A DNA stretch of 37,269 nt from Nocardia brasiliensis IFM 10847 (lineage in GTDB: Bacteria; Actinomycetota; Actinomycetes; Mycobacteriales; Mycobacteriaceae): contig NZ_BAUA01000220.1 of assembly GCF_000710915.1 (NCBI RefSeq), positions 1-37,269 of the forward strand. The letters run 5' to 3'. Of the stretch, positions 15,685 to 23,995 are shown piece by piece. The stretch's first letter is position 1, and each line of letters begins with the position of its first letter. The notes beneath the pieces were generated by a model. It saw only the letters and a list, made by a program, of their open reading frames with translations, did not search any database and was not told the origin of the DNA. The translations under genes were made by a program, and so were the position numbers.

Positions 15685-16413
15685 CTACTCGCGGAAGCGG
15701 CAAGCGCCGGCGAACGGCATTGTGTCCATCGAGGATTCGGTGACACCGGTGCCGTAGGTCGAGGCGTGGATGACCTTGCCGTCACCGGCGTACAGCGCGG
15801 AGTGGCCGCCGCCGTAGAACGACACCAGATCGCCGGGCTGCAATTCGTCCCGTGAGACCGGCGTTCCGGCGGCGAGCTGGTCGTAGCTGGTGCGGGGCAC
15901 GTCGACACCGGCCTGCTCGTAGGACCACTGGACCAGGCCCGAGCAGTCGAACGAGTCGGGTCCCGCGGATGCGCCGTAGCCGGCGCCGAGCTTGGTGCGG
16001 GCGGCCTCGACCGCGACCTCGCCGGGTGACTTCAGCGGAGTCTCGTGCAGCAGCGGCTGATTCGGTGTGGTGATGCCGGGAATGCCCGCCAGACTGGAGT
16101 ATTCGAATCCGGGGATCGCCGGCAGCGTGAATTCGATGCCGAAGGCGGAGAACTCGGTCGGCGCGGGAGCTGCGATCGGCGCGCTCTGCGGCTGCGGTGC
16201 CGGGTTTCCGGGAAGACCTGCGGGAAGGGGTAATTCGTCTGGCACCCCCACGGTGCCGATGCCCGGCACGGTGATCGGTTGTGCCGTTGCTGTTCCGGAG
16301 GTGACCAGCAGCGCGGCGAGTGCGCCTGCGAGGGTCACGCCTGCGGCCAGTGCCCACCAAAGCACTCGGCGCAGGAAGCGGGTAGTTCGGACGTCGTCGG
16401 TCTGCGATGCCAT
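15685..16413 (-). CDS. Secreted NlpC/P60 peptidoglycan endopeptidase
   Basis: The 242-residue protein has a signal or anchor segment at 14-45 (WWALAAGVTLAGALAALLVTSG, TATA-QP) and a Pro/Ala-rich linker (50-130). A C-terminal NlpC/P60 domain (132-242) follows. The catalytic residues are visible: Cys157 in FDCSGLVQWSY, His204 in GGGHSALYAG and His216 in VIHAST. It should cleave D-Glu-(meso-Dap) or similar bonds in peptidoglycan stems outside the membrane. The ATG at 16413 follows GGAGG. The downstream neighbour is convergent, so it is probably a single-gene unit. Confidence 0.92.
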   Translation of the reverse strand: MASQTDDVRTTRFLRRVLWWALAAGVTLAGALAALLVTSGTATAQPITVPGIGTVGVPDELPLPAGLPGNPAPQPQSAPIAAPAPTEFSAFGIEFTLPAIPGFEYSSLAGIPGITTPNQPLLHETPLKSPGEVAVEAARTKLGAGYGASAGPDSFDCSGLVQWSYEQAGVDVPRTSYDQLAAGTPVSRDELQPGDLVSFYGGGHSALYAGDGKVIHASTYGTGVTESSMDTMPFAGACRFRE

Positions 16414-16630
16414 GATCAAGTCCTCCGATGGTCGTCTCGAAGGCTCTGGCGGGTCGTGCGACGCCGCATCTGATGGCGAAACCGGACTGCACCAAAGTCT
16501 TCGAATACATTCGAGAACATCACGGTGATCTGTCCAAGCGGATCCGATTGACCATCTTTCGGTATAAATCGGCGAATGCAAATCAAGACACACGGCAAAG
16601 TAATAACGAAACGATAACTAAGTATTTATA

Positions 16631-16645
16631 AGCTGAAAATCAGCT
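16631..16645 (-). terminator. Short hairpin after dgdR
   Basis: AGCTGA-AAA-TCAGCT forms a perfect 6-bp stem with a 3-nt loop, 13 bp beyond the stop codon of the LysR gene at 16658. A/T-rich sequence follows in the direction of dgdR transcription (TTATAAATA). It lies in an A/T-rich stretch (16550-16650) that also forms the far upstream region of the NlpC/P60 gene. Confidence 0.4.
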
Positions 16646-16657
16646 ATTTTGTGCGCC

Positions 16658-17572
16658 TTATTCCTGCTGGGTGGACACGACGCTGACCTGCGGTTCTCCA
16701 GTGCTGCGCAGGGCCGCGAGCACGGTGTGCACCGCGGATCGGGGTGGCGCGCCGCGCCGGATGACAGCGGTGATCGTCCGCGTCACCGGGCTGCTCAACT
16801 CCCGGGTGGTGACCTGATAGCGCGGATCGACGGCGAGGCCGGGCAGCAGGGTGATCGACAGTCCGGCTTCGACATGTTGCAGCGTCAGCAGATAGTTGCT
16901 GAAGCGGCATACCACGCGGGGTTCGAAGCCGGATTCGCGGCAGAGCCGAGTCGCCAGGTTCGCCATATACGACTTCGGCATATCGAAGGCCCACGGCTCG
17001 TCGGCGTAGGCCGCGAGATCGGCGGGCCCGCGTGCGGACCGGCCCGGCGGCAGTACGAGCACGATCGGATCGGTCGCCAGGGGCACGATGTCGATGTCCG
17101 GGCCGAGTGGCTGCTCGACGAAATCCGTTGTGGTGATGATGATATCGGCGTCGCCGACGCGCAGCGCGCGCATGCTCTCGTGCGGCTCCAGCTCGTGCAG
17201 TTCCACCTCGAGGTGCGGATGGGAGACCGCGAGCCGGCGCACCGCGGGCACGCACATGGAATGGATCGCGCTTTGGAAGGCGCCTAGACGGATCAAGCCG
17301 ACCGGCTCGTCGCCGAGGCCGCGCAGTTCGGCTTCGACGGTGCCCATGTGGTCGAGCAGCGCGCGGGCGCGGCGCGCGAGCAGCAGTCCCGCCGGGGTGA
17401 GCCGGACCCGGCGGCCGGTGCGTTCCAGCAGCCGGGTCCGGGTCTCGGCCTCGAGCACCGCGAGCTGCTGAGAAACGCTGGACGGGCTCAGGTTCGCCGC
17501 CTGCGCCACCGCGCGCACGGTGCCGAGGGTGTCCAGCTGGCTGAGCAGGCGCAGTCGCCACGGGTTGAGCAT
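16658..17572 (-). CDS. dgdR: LysR-family regulator DgdR-like
   Basis: The 304-residue LysR protein has an N-terminal helix-turn-helix (17-40: GTVRAVAQAANLSPSSVSQQLAVLE) and an effector-binding domain (from about 90, VGLIRLGAFQSAIHSM). It is divergent from the dialkylglycine decarboxylase gene with 85 bp between the start codons. In Burkholderia cepacia the dgdA gene is likewise divergent from the LysR-type repressor gene dgdR. The name is given on this organisation; the sequence itself shows only LysR membership. It would sense a dialkylglycine such as 2-methylalanine. Confidence 0.75.
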   Translation of the reverse strand: MLNPWRLRLLSQLDTLGTVRAVAQAANLSPSSVSQQLAVLEAETRTRLLERTGRRVRLTPAGLLLARRARALLDHMGTVEAELRGLGDEPVGLIRLGAFQSAIHSMCVPAVRRLAVSHPHLEVELHELEPHESMRALRVGDADIIITTTDFVEQPLGPDIDIVPLATDPIVLVLPPGRSARGPADLAAYADEPWAFDMPKSYMANLATRLCRESGFEPRVVCRFSNYLLTLQHVEAGLSITLLPGLAVDPRYQVTTRELSSPVTRTITAVIRRGAPPRSAVHTVLAALRSTGEPQVSVVSTQQE

Positions 17573-17623
17573 GGGTCCATTGTTGTTCGGCTCTGCCGTA
17601 CAGCACAGCCGGATTTGTGAGAT

Positions 17624-17651
17624 GGACGTGTCGCTCGCGCGGCCTTACCGT
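17624..17651 (+). promoter_or_regulatory. Candidate dgdA promoter (leaderless)
   Basis: TGGACG (17624-17629) and TACCGT (17646-17651) are a plausible -35/-10 pair with a 16-bp spacer. The -10 ends 6 nt before the ATG at 17658, so transcription would start at the A of the start codon. There is no Shine-Dalgarno sequence before the ATG, which fits a leaderless mRNA. Confidence 0.45.
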
Positions 17652-17657
17652 CGGTGC

Positions 17658-18992
17658 ATGGCTTCCTCCACCGCCGCACCACTGTCCGCGACCGAATTCT
17701 GGCGCGATGCCGACCGTCATCTGGTGCGCTACGCGGGTGCGAGCACCTTCAGCCCGGAGATCATCACGCGGGCCGCCGGGAGCTTCCTGTACACCGAAAG
17801 CGGCAGGGAGATCTTGGATTTCACGTCCGGTCAGATGAGCGCGATTCTCGGGCACGCACATCCAGAGATCGTCGCGACGGTCCGGCGGCAGGTGGGCGAG
17901 CTCGACCATCTGTTCAGCGGCATGTTGAGCCGCCCGGTCGTCGACCTCGCCCGCAGGCTGGCGGGCACGCTGCCCGAGCCGCTGACCAAGGCGCTGCTGC
18001 TGACCACGGGCGCCGAATCGAACGAGGCCGCGATCCGGATGGCCAAGCTGGTCACCGGGAAACACGAGATCGTCTCGTTCGCCCGCTCGTGGCACGGCAT
18101 GACCCAGGCCGCGGCGGGCGCCACCTACAGCGCGGGACGCAAAGGCTACGGCCCGGCCGCGCCGGGCAATTTCGCCATCCCCGCCCCGCACGCCTACCGG
18201 CCCGACTTCACCACGGCCGACGGCGAACTCGACTGGCGCAGACAGCTCGACTTCGCCTTCGACCTGATCGACGCGCAGTCGGTGGGCAGCCTGGCCGCCT
18301 GTCTGGTCGAGCCGATTCTCAGTTCCGGCGGCGTGCTCGAACCGCCGCTCGGTTACTTCGCCCGGCTGCGTGACCTGTGCCGGGAACGCGGCATGCTGCT
18401 GATCCTCGACGAAGCGCAGACCGGGTTGTGCCGCACCGGCAACTGGTACGCGTTCGAACGTGACGGTGTGGTGCCCGACATCATCACCCTGTCCAAAACG
18501 CTCGGCGCGGGACTGCCGCTGGCCGCGGTGCTCACCAGTGCCGATATCGAGCAGGCCGCGCACGAACGCGGGTTCCTGTTCTTCACCACGCATGTTTCCG
18601 ATCCGCTGGTGGCCGCGGTCGGCAACACCGTGCTCGACGTGCTCATCCGGGATCGGCTCGACGAGCGCGCCGCCGAACTCGGCGGGTTCCTGCGCCGCGG
18701 CCTGGAGCGAATCGCCGAGCGGCACAGTGTCGTCGGGGATATCCGCGGGCGCGGGCTGCTCGTCGGGCTCGAACTCGTCGTCGATCGCGAAACCAAAAGG
18801 GGCTCGGACGAATTGGGTGCGCTCGTCACGCGCCGCTGCCTGGAACTCGGCCTGCACATGAACATCGTGCAGTTGCCCGGCATGGGTGGCGTTTTCCGGA
18901 TCGCTCCGCCGCTGACCGCCTCGGAAGCGGAACTGACCCTCGGTTTGTCCATCCTCGACGAGGCGATCGGCGACGCGGCCGCCCGTCTCTAG
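17658..18992 (+). CDS. dgdA: 2,2-dialkylglycine decarboxylase (class III aminotransferase fold)
   Basis: The 444-residue PLP enzyme keeps the features that mark dialkylglycine decarboxylase within class III aminotransferases. These are LDFTSGQMSAILGHAHPEI with Gln60, SWHGMTQAAAGATYSAGRKGYGP with Trp146, DEAQTG with Asp251, LSKTLGAGLP with the PLP Lys280, and MNIVQLPGMGGVFRIAPPLT with Arg414. Each is shifted by 8 from the recalled Burkholderia cepacia residues Gln52, Trp138, Lys272 and Arg406. It would decarboxylate 2,2-dialkylglycines (for example 2-aminoisobutyrate) to ketones and then transfer the amino group to pyruvate. The length is close to the usual 433. It ends 7 bp before the convergent secreted-protein gene. 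Confidence 0.9.
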   Translation: MASSTAAPLSATEFWRDADRHLVRYAGASTFSPEIITRAAGSFLYTESGREILDFTSGQMSAILGHAHPEIVATVRRQVGELDHLFSGMLSRPVVDLARRLAGTLPEPLTKALLLTTGAESNEAAIRMAKLVTGKHEIVSFARSWHGMTQAAAGATYSAGRKGYGPAAPGNFAIPAPHAYRPDFTTADGELDWRRQLDFAFDLIDAQSVGSLAACLVEPILSSGGVLEPPLGYFARLRDLCRERGMLLILDEAQTGLCRTGNWYAFERDGVVPDIITLSKTLGAGLPLAAVLTSADIEQAAHERGFLFFTTHVSDPLVAAVGNTVLDVLIRDRLDERAAELGGFLRRGLERIAERHSVVGDIRGRGLLVGLELVVDRETKRGSDELGALVTRRCLELGLHMNIVQLPGMGGVFRIAPPLTASEAELTLGLSILDEAIGDAAARL

Positions 18993-18999
18993 GGCCGAC

Positions 19000-19533
19000 T
19001 CAGGTCAGGTTGCCGTCGATGCACAGGCTCACCGACCGTGAAGACGGGCCGGGACGCGGGGTGTCCGGGTCGAATCTCCACTGCGAGATCGGGCCTGCGG
19101 CCTTCCACTGCAGCGATCCGTCGCGCGCGGCGACGACCTGGTAGATGTCCTCGTTGCCTTCGATGAGCTGGCTGCCGACGCAGTAGTCGTTGTACTCGGT
19201 GCCCGGCTGCCGCGCGCCCGGGCTGAACAGGCCCGCAGGCCTGGTGTACGCGCCCGGGTTGGGGACCGTGCTCGGCCGGTCGTCGGCGGGACCGCGGGAC
19301 CAGGACGCCGCGCCGCGGTCGGTCTCGCAGCGGAAGCTCTGGCCACCGGCCACCACGGTCGCACCCTGCGGATGGCTGGTGCCCGCCCACAGGCAGCGCA
19401 CCCCGGTACCCGCGGTACTGGCGGAGGCGGTCCCCGCGCCGATGATGAGACCGCCCGCGACGGCGGCTGCCGCGAGCAGTGCGGTCGAGGTGCGGCCGAG
19501 GGTGGCGGCTTTCGTTGTCGTCGTGGTGTTCAT
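19000..19533 (-). CDS. Secreted protein of unknown function
   Basis: The protein has 177 residues from ATG 19533; ATG 19536 directly before it is possible, but GGGAG is then too close. A signal peptide (TSTALLAAAAVAGGLIIGAGTASA) ends near residue 35. The mature part has cysteines in VRCLWAGTSHPQG, FRCETDRGAASW, DYCVGSQL and SLCIDGNLT, which could pair as two disulphides. No catalytic motif is visible. It lies 89 bp downstream of another small exported protein on the same strand and may be co-transcribed. Confidence 0.75.
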   Translation of the reverse strand: MNTTTTTKAATLGRTSTALLAAAAVAGGLIIGAGTASASTAGTGVRCLWAGTSHPQGATVVAGGQSFRCETDRGAASWSRGPADDRPSTVPNPGAYTRPAGLFSPGARQPGTEYNDYCVGSQLIEGNEDIYQVVAARDGSLQWKAAGPISQWRFDPDTPRPGPSSRSVSLCIDGNLT

Positions 19534-19622
19534 CATTTTCTCCCTCTGTCTTCGACCGGTCGCGAGGCCCGTGGGTCGTGGTCGGTAAGGCAAGCGCGAC
19601 AGTGCTTTTCGGATCCGCGTGC

Positions 19623-19997
19623 TCAGCACCAGCTGGCCGTCGGTTTGCACACCACCCAGCCCTCACCGTCCGGTCGCGGCACTGCGGACCAGGTCGTGGC
19701 GCCGCCCCCGCTGCCGCTACCGGGTGCGGTCTCGGGCCGCTGCTTGTCCCAGTACTCACGCTGCGCCCGCTGGTGTTCGGCCTGGCGCAACGGGTTGGTG
19801 TCGGTGTGGTGGAAGCCCTGGGGGTCGGTGTGATGCGCGCCGGAGGTGTCGCGGCCCGGCGCGTTGTCGACGGCCGCGGTGGCGATACCGGACGTGAGCA
19901 CCGTTGCGGTACCGAAGAATCCGACGATCAGGGGGAGCGCGGCGGCACGTCGGAAGGCCTGCCGGTTACTGGTCGACCGCTGGGGGAGTCGCTGCAT
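19623..19997 (-). CDS. Small secreted protein of unknown function
   Basis: The 124-residue product has a basic N-terminus (MQRLPQRSTSNRQAFRRAA) and a hydrophobic segment (18-41) ending in an ATA-A signal cleavage site. A His/Asp-rich, polar mature part (AHHTDPQGFHHTDTNPLRQAEHQRAQREYW) follows, then a Gly/Ser linker. The C-terminus WSAVPRPDGEGWVVCKPTASWC has two cysteines. The His-rich HHTDxxxFHHTD repeat might bind metal. It is not recognised as a known family. The ATG at 19997 is preceded by AGAGAGGCAACG. Confidence 0.65.
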   Translation of the reverse strand: MQRLPQRSTSNRQAFRRAAALPLIVGFFGTATVLTSGIATAAVDNAPGRDTSGAHHTDPQGFHHTDTNPLRQAEHQRAQREYWDKQRPETAPGSGSGGGATTWSAVPRPDGEGWVVCKPTASWC

Positions 19998-20020
19998 GGC
20001 GTCGTTGCCTCTCTGCTGAT

Positions 20021-20039
20021 CTACTAAGTTAAACAGTAG
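20021..20039. promoter_or_regulatory. Dyad upstream of the small secreted-protein genes
   Basis: CTACT-aagttaaac-AGTAG is an inverted repeat with 5-bp arms and an A/T-rich centre, 24 bp upstream of the start at 19997. An operator is inferred; the cognate regulator is unknown. Confidence 0.3.
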
Positions 20040-20237
20040 GTAAAGAAGCTGAGAGCAAGCTTATGGCCAGCATGATTGTTCATGTGTGGAGAAACACCAT
20101 GATCAGATACGCAATGCAGCAGTAGATTGGGTGGACTCGGCTGTGCTCGCCCCGACAAGTCGGGGCAGCCCGAACGGAAACGACGCCCGGAGCCTGCCCG
20201 ATGTGCCCACCAGAACCTGTCGGAGGGTGGGAGTGCG

Positions 20238-21581
20238 ATGTCTTGTTCGCTGCGGACTGCGCTGCTGGTGGTGAGTGTCGTTGTCGCTGTGCTCGCCAGT
20301 GCCGAAATCGGTTGCGGTGCAGCGTCGGCCGCGCCTGATGCGCTGAAGCACTGCGCGGTGGCCGACGGCAGGAAGCCGGAGACCGCGACACCGGAGCAGG
20401 TCGGGCTCGACGCGGACGCGCTACGGCGAGCGGTTGCCTTCGCCGCGGACCCGACGCGGCGCAATGTGCAGGTATTCCGTCACAACTGCCTGATCGCCGC
20501 AGGGCCGAACAACGAGCAGACCGGTGGTGTGGCGTGGAACCTGTGGAGCAGTACGAAGAGCGTGGTGTCGCTGGTCGCGGGGATCGCCGTGGACCAGGAG
20601 CGAATGCGGCTCGACGACCCGATCGACCGCTATCTGCCGCCTGGGCTCGGTGACGACGCGCACCGGGCGATCACCGTCCGGAGCCTGCTCACCGAGACCT
20701 CGGGCTTGCGGGTCGCGGTGGCCTCCGAGGGCATCACCGGCCTGGCGCAACTCGATCCGAACGCGGTGGCGCAGGCCATGGCGATGCCGATCGAGAGTCC
20801 GCAGGGCGCGGTGTGGCGCTACAGCCAGCGCGCCGTCGATCTGCTCGTCTTTGTGGTGCAGCAGGCGGTAGGCCTCGACTTCCAGGACTACGCGCAGCGA
20901 AACCTGTTCGATCCGTTGGGCATTCGGCGCACCGACTATCACTGGGCCCGCGACCGCAGTGGAAACACCTACGGGTACGCGCATCTGATCATGCCGCCGG
21001 ACGATTTCGTCAAGCTCGGCCTGCTGGTGGTGAATCACGGTGCCTGGCAGGGCAATCAGGTGATCTCGGCCGACTACCTCGAGCAGGCATCGCAGCCGAC
21101 GCCGGCCAACGAGTGCTATGGATTTCTCTTCGTCGTCAACGGGCCCGGCTGTACCGCGGAATTGCCCGGCCTGCCGCCGGACGCGGTGAAGATGTCGGGG
21201 ATGATGCGCCAGGACAACTTCATCGTCCCGAGTCTCGGGTTGCTGGTCACCTGGACCGGTGTGACCGTCCCCGGCGGCGCGGTGAGCTTTCCGCACGACG
21301 TGCTCCGCGGCATTATCGCGGCCTTTCGTGTGCCGGTGTTGCCCGACCCGGGACCCTATGTGCCGCAGCCGGATATCAGCCTCGCCGATCCGATGATCTC
21401 GAACCCGGACGCGACGCTCGGCGCGCTCGGCATCGGGCCGTACGCGTATCCGGGTTGTGGGCCGCTCGAATGTCTCGGCGCACCGCTCGCGCCGCCCTTC
21501 GGGGACTGGCCGCCCGGCTGTTTCGTCCTCGGCTGTGTCGGCCCGCACCCGGCCACGCCCGGTATCCGCTGGGCCGGGTGA
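20238..21581 (+). CDS. Secreted serine hydrolase, beta-lactamase (class C) fold
   Basis: The 447-residue protein has a signal peptide (8-32). The penicillin-binding/class C beta-lactamase SxxK motif is at Ser104-Ser-Thr-Lys107 (NLWSSTKSVVSLVAG). The helix VDQERMRLDDPIDRYLPPG and the motif-2-like YSQ (VWRYSQRAVDLL) follow, with LFDPLGIRRTDYHWARDRSG beyond. It should be an exported esterase or peptidase rather than a classical beta-lactamase. A Pro/Gly/Cys-rich C-terminal tail (last 60 residues, four cysteines) is unlike the usual fold and could be a surface tether. The ATG at 20238 follows GGAGGGTGGGAG. Confidence 0.88.
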   Translation: MSCSLRTALLVVSVVVAVLASAEIGCGAASAAPDALKHCAVADGRKPETATPEQVGLDADALRRAVAFAADPTRRNVQVFRHNCLIAAGPNNEQTGGVAWNLWSSTKSVVSLVAGIAVDQERMRLDDPIDRYLPPGLGDDAHRAITVRSLLTETSGLRVAVASEGITGLAQLDPNAVAQAMAMPIESPQGAVWRYSQRAVDLLVFVVQQAVGLDFQDYAQRNLFDPLGIRRTDYHWARDRSGNTYGYAHLIMPPDDFVKLGLLVVNHGAWQGNQVISADYLEQASQPTPANECYGFLFVVNGPGCTAELPGLPPDAVKMSGMMRQDNFIVPSLGLLVTWTGVTVPGGAVSFPHDVLRGIIAAFRVPVLPDPGPYVPQPDISLADPMISNPDATLGALGIGPYAYPGCGPLECLGAPLAPPFGDWPPGCFVLGCVGPHPATPGIRWAG

Positions 21582-21612
21582 GCGAGGTCCGGGTGAGCTA
21601 GGTCACGCAATA

Positions 21613-21642
21613 TTGCACTTTCTGAAATTTTGCAGTTTGTGC
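21613..21642. promoter_or_regulatory. TetR operator candidate for the TetR-MFS operon
   Basis: TTGCACTTTCTG (21613-21624) and TTGCAGTTTGTG (21630-21641) are near-identical direct repeats 17 bp apart. They also lie on a dyad: GCAC/GTGC outer arms and CTG/CAG inner arms share one centre at 21628.5. The element is just upstream of a TAAATT -10-like box (21643-21648) and the ATG at 21656. It probably binds the repressor encoded next to it. Confidence 0.6.
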
Positions 21643-21655
21643 TAAATTTTCGGCC

Positions 21656-22297
21656 ATGTCGTCCCCCGCGAGCACAGAACCGCCGCTCGGCCTGCGCGAA
21701 CAGAAGAAGCGCAAGACCAGGCTCGATCTCTGCATGGCCGCGCGGCGCCTGGCCGTCGAGCACGGGGTGGACGCGACGACCGTCGAAGACATCGCCAAGG
21801 CCGTCGGGGTCTCGCCGCGCACGTTCTTCAACTACTACGACACGAAGCTCGACGCGATCGTCGGGCCCGTCGAGGAGATCGGCACGCCCGCGGCCCGGGC
21901 CGAGTTCGTCGCCGGTGGGCCGACCGGTGTGCTGATGGCGGACCTGACCTGGCTGTTCTCCTCCGCCATCGAGCCGGAAGAGGAAGTGCGCGAAGCCATC
22001 TCGCTGGTCATCGCGATCATCAAGGCCGAGCCCAGGGTGGTCGCGTCCTTCATGGCCGCGGGCGTGCAGCAGGAAGCGATGGTCAGCGACCTGCTGACCG
22101 CCCGGTCGGGAGCGCCGGTCGCGCCCGAATTCGCCGCGCTCGCAGCGGGAGTCATGACCACTATCACCACCCGGGCGGTGTTGTCCGCCGCCGCCGATAC
22201 GTCCCGGTCGTTCAAAGCGGCCGTGGCAGAGCACTGTGCGATGGCCGCTCGGCTGTTCGACCAGCCTGATGACAGAACAAGGAGACGCGACCGATGA
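21656..22297 (+). CDS. TetR-family repressor of the adjacent MFS pump
   Basis: The 213-residue protein has a TetR DNA-binding domain (16-62: KKRKTRLDLCMAARRLAVEHGVDATTVEDIAKAVGVSPRTFFNYYDTK) and a variable helical ligand domain. The stop codon overlaps the ATG of the MFS gene by 4 bp (ATGA), so the two are translationally coupled. The repeat/dyad 15-40 bp upstream of the start would let it repress its own operon, and the pump substrate may be the inducer. Confidence 0.92.
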   Translation: MSSPASTEPPLGLREQKKRKTRLDLCMAARRLAVEHGVDATTVEDIAKAVGVSPRTFFNYYDTKLDAIVGPVEEIGTPAARAEFVAGGPTGVLMADLTWLFSSAIEPEEEVREAISLVIAIIKAEPRVVASFMAAGVQQEAMVSDLLTARSGAPVAPEFAALAAGVMTTITTRAVLSAAADTSRSFKAAVAEHCAMAARLFDQPDDRTRRRDR

Positions 22298-23934
22298 CCT
22301 CGACGGCCGATTCGCCGCCAACCCCGATCGTCCTGACCCAGAAGAGAATCTGGCTCATCTTCTCCGCGCTGATCGCGGGCATGTTCCTGGCCAGCCTCGA
22401 TCAGATGATCGTGGGCACCGCCATGCCGACCATCGTCGGCGAGCTCGGCGGGGTCTCGCACATGGCCTGGACCGCGACCTCGTACCTGCTCGCCACCACC
22501 ATCGTGATGCCGATCTACGGAAAATTCGGCGACATGTTCGGCAGGCGCTGGCTGTTCCTGTTCGCGGTCACCGCGTTCACCGCCGCGTCCGTCGGCGCCG
22601 CGGCCTCGACGAGTTTCTGGGAATTCATCGTCTTCCGTGGCCTGCAAGGTGTCGGTGGCGGCGGTTTGATGATCTTGGCGCAAGCCATCATCGCCGACGT
22701 GGTGCCGGCCAAGGACCGCGGCAAGTACATGGCGCCGATGGGTGCCGTCTTCGGCATCACCTCGGTGGCCGGCCCGCTGCTCGGCGGCTTCTTCGCCGAC
22801 ACGCTCGGCTGGCGCTGGTGCTTCTGGATCAATGTGCCGATCGGCCTCGCGGCACTGGTCATCGCGTTCCGCTATCTGAGCGTGCCCAGCCACCGGCCCA
22901 AGACCAAACCGGACTACCTCGGTGTGCTGCTGATGTCGGCCGCCACCACGCTGCTGATCCTGATCACCGACTGGGGCGGCAAGCAGTACGCGTGGGGCTC
23001 GGCGACGATCGTGTCGATGATCGCCGCGCTGGTGATCGTGGTGGCCGCGTTCGTCATGGTGGAGGCACGAGCCGAGGAGCCGATGCTGCCGCTGTGGCTG
23101 TTCCGCAACCGCACCTTCGTGCTGACCTCCGCGATCGGCCTGCTGGTCGGTCTGGTCATGTTCGCGGCCATCGGGTTCATCCCGACGTATCTGCAAATGG
23201 CCACGGGCGCTTCGGCTTCGGTCTCGGGCCTGCTGCTGATCCCGATGATGGCGGGCATGATGATCACCCTGATGGGGTCGATGACCGCGATCACCAAGAC
23301 CGGCAAGTACCGGGTGTACCCGCCGCTCGGCGCGCTGACCATGCTGCTCGGCATGCTGTGGCTGACCAGGCTGGACGCGAACACCGAGATGTGGCTCGTC
23401 TCGGCCATGCTGTTCGTGATCGGCGCCGGGCTCGGTTTGATCATGCAGATCATCGTGCTCGTCGTGCAGAACGCGGTGTCGCCGGACCAGATCGGGACCG
23501 CGACCAGCGCCAACAACTACTTCCGCGAAATGGGTGGCGCGATCGGCGTCGCGATCTTCGGCTCGATCTTCACCAGCCGACTGACCGAGGGCCTCACCGA
23601 CGCGTTCATGTCGCACGGGCCCGAGGTGCTGGCGGCGAAACTCGACCCGAGCGGTCTGGTGCCGTCGGTGGTCAAGAACCTGCCCGCGGACCTGCACGAC
23701 GCGATCGTGGGCGCCTACGTGAACGCCCTGGTACCGGGCTTCTGGTACCTCATCCCCGGCGCGATCGTCATTTTCGTGCTGGCCCTGTTCATTCCGCAGC
23801 TGAAGCTGTCCGACGAGGCGGGCATGGTCGCCCGCGGCGAGGCGGTGCTGGCGGAGACCGAGCCGGGCACGACGACGGCGGTGGCCGCGTCGGACGAGGA
23901 TCCGGACGCAAGGCTGGTCCGCGAACGCGCTTAG
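22294..23934 (+). CDS. DHA2-type MFS multidrug efflux transporter
   Basis: The 546-residue protein has fourteen hydrophobic segments, the DHA2 (EmrB/QacA) count. Family motifs are visible: LDQMIVGTAMPTIVGELGG (motif D1), GKFGDMFGRRWLFL (motif A), RGLQGVGGGGLMILAQAIIADVVP (motif B) and GAVFGITSVAGPLLGGFFAD (motif C, antiporter). It should expel hydrophobic or cationic compounds by proton antiport. The charged C-terminal tail is cytosolic. It follows its TetR gene with a 4-bp overlap and is closed by a strong hairpin terminator. Confidence 0.93.
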   Translation: MTSTADSPPTPIVLTQKRIWLIFSALIAGMFLASLDQMIVGTAMPTIVGELGGVSHMAWTATSYLLATTIVMPIYGKFGDMFGRRWLFLFAVTAFTAASVGAAASTSFWEFIVFRGLQGVGGGGLMILAQAIIADVVPAKDRGKYMAPMGAVFGITSVAGPLLGGFFADTLGWRWCFWINVPIGLAALVIAFRYLSVPSHRPKTKPDYLGVLLMSAATTLLILITDWGGKQYAWGSATIVSMIAALVIVVAAFVMVEARAEEPMLPLWLFRNRTFVLTSAIGLLVGLVMFAAIGFIPTYLQMATGASASVSGLLLIPMMAGMMITLMGSMTAITKTGKYRVYPPLGALTMLLGMLWLTRLDANTEMWLVSAMLFVIGAGLGLIMQIIVLVVQNAVSPDQIGTATSANNYFREMGGAIGVAIFGSIFTSRLTEGLTDAFMSHGPEVLAAKLDPSGLVPSVVKNLPADLHDAIVGAYVNALVPGFWYLIPGAIVIFVLALFIPQLKLSDEAGMVARGEAVLAETEPGTTTAVAASDEDPDARLVRERA

Positions 23935-23947
23935 CGCGACGAAACGA

Positions 23948-23981
23948 GACGGGCGGTAAGGCGACAGCCTTACCGCCCGTC
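23948..23981 (+). terminator. Strong intrinsic-type terminator
   Basis: A perfect 15-bp stem runs from GACGGGCGGTAAGGC (23948-23962) to GCCTTACCGCCCGTC (23967-23981), with the loop GACA. It starts 13 bp after the MFS stop and ends 14 bp before the stop of the convergent lipase gene. The short tail CTTGTC has few T residues. It likely serves both convergent genes. Confidence 0.85.
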
Positions 23982-23995
23982 CTTGTCGCACTGGG

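Noticed and set aside
16644..18857. 737-codon open frame on the minus strand across dgdR and dgdA
   Set aside because: It is a third-position shadow of high-GC genes: no domain, Arg/Gly/Ala bias, and it crosses two genes with clear families on both strands.
20072..20134. 20-codon plus-strand open frame in the intergenic region
   Set aside because: No ribosome binding site, no similarity to any peptide I recognise, and it precedes an independent well-supported start at 20238.
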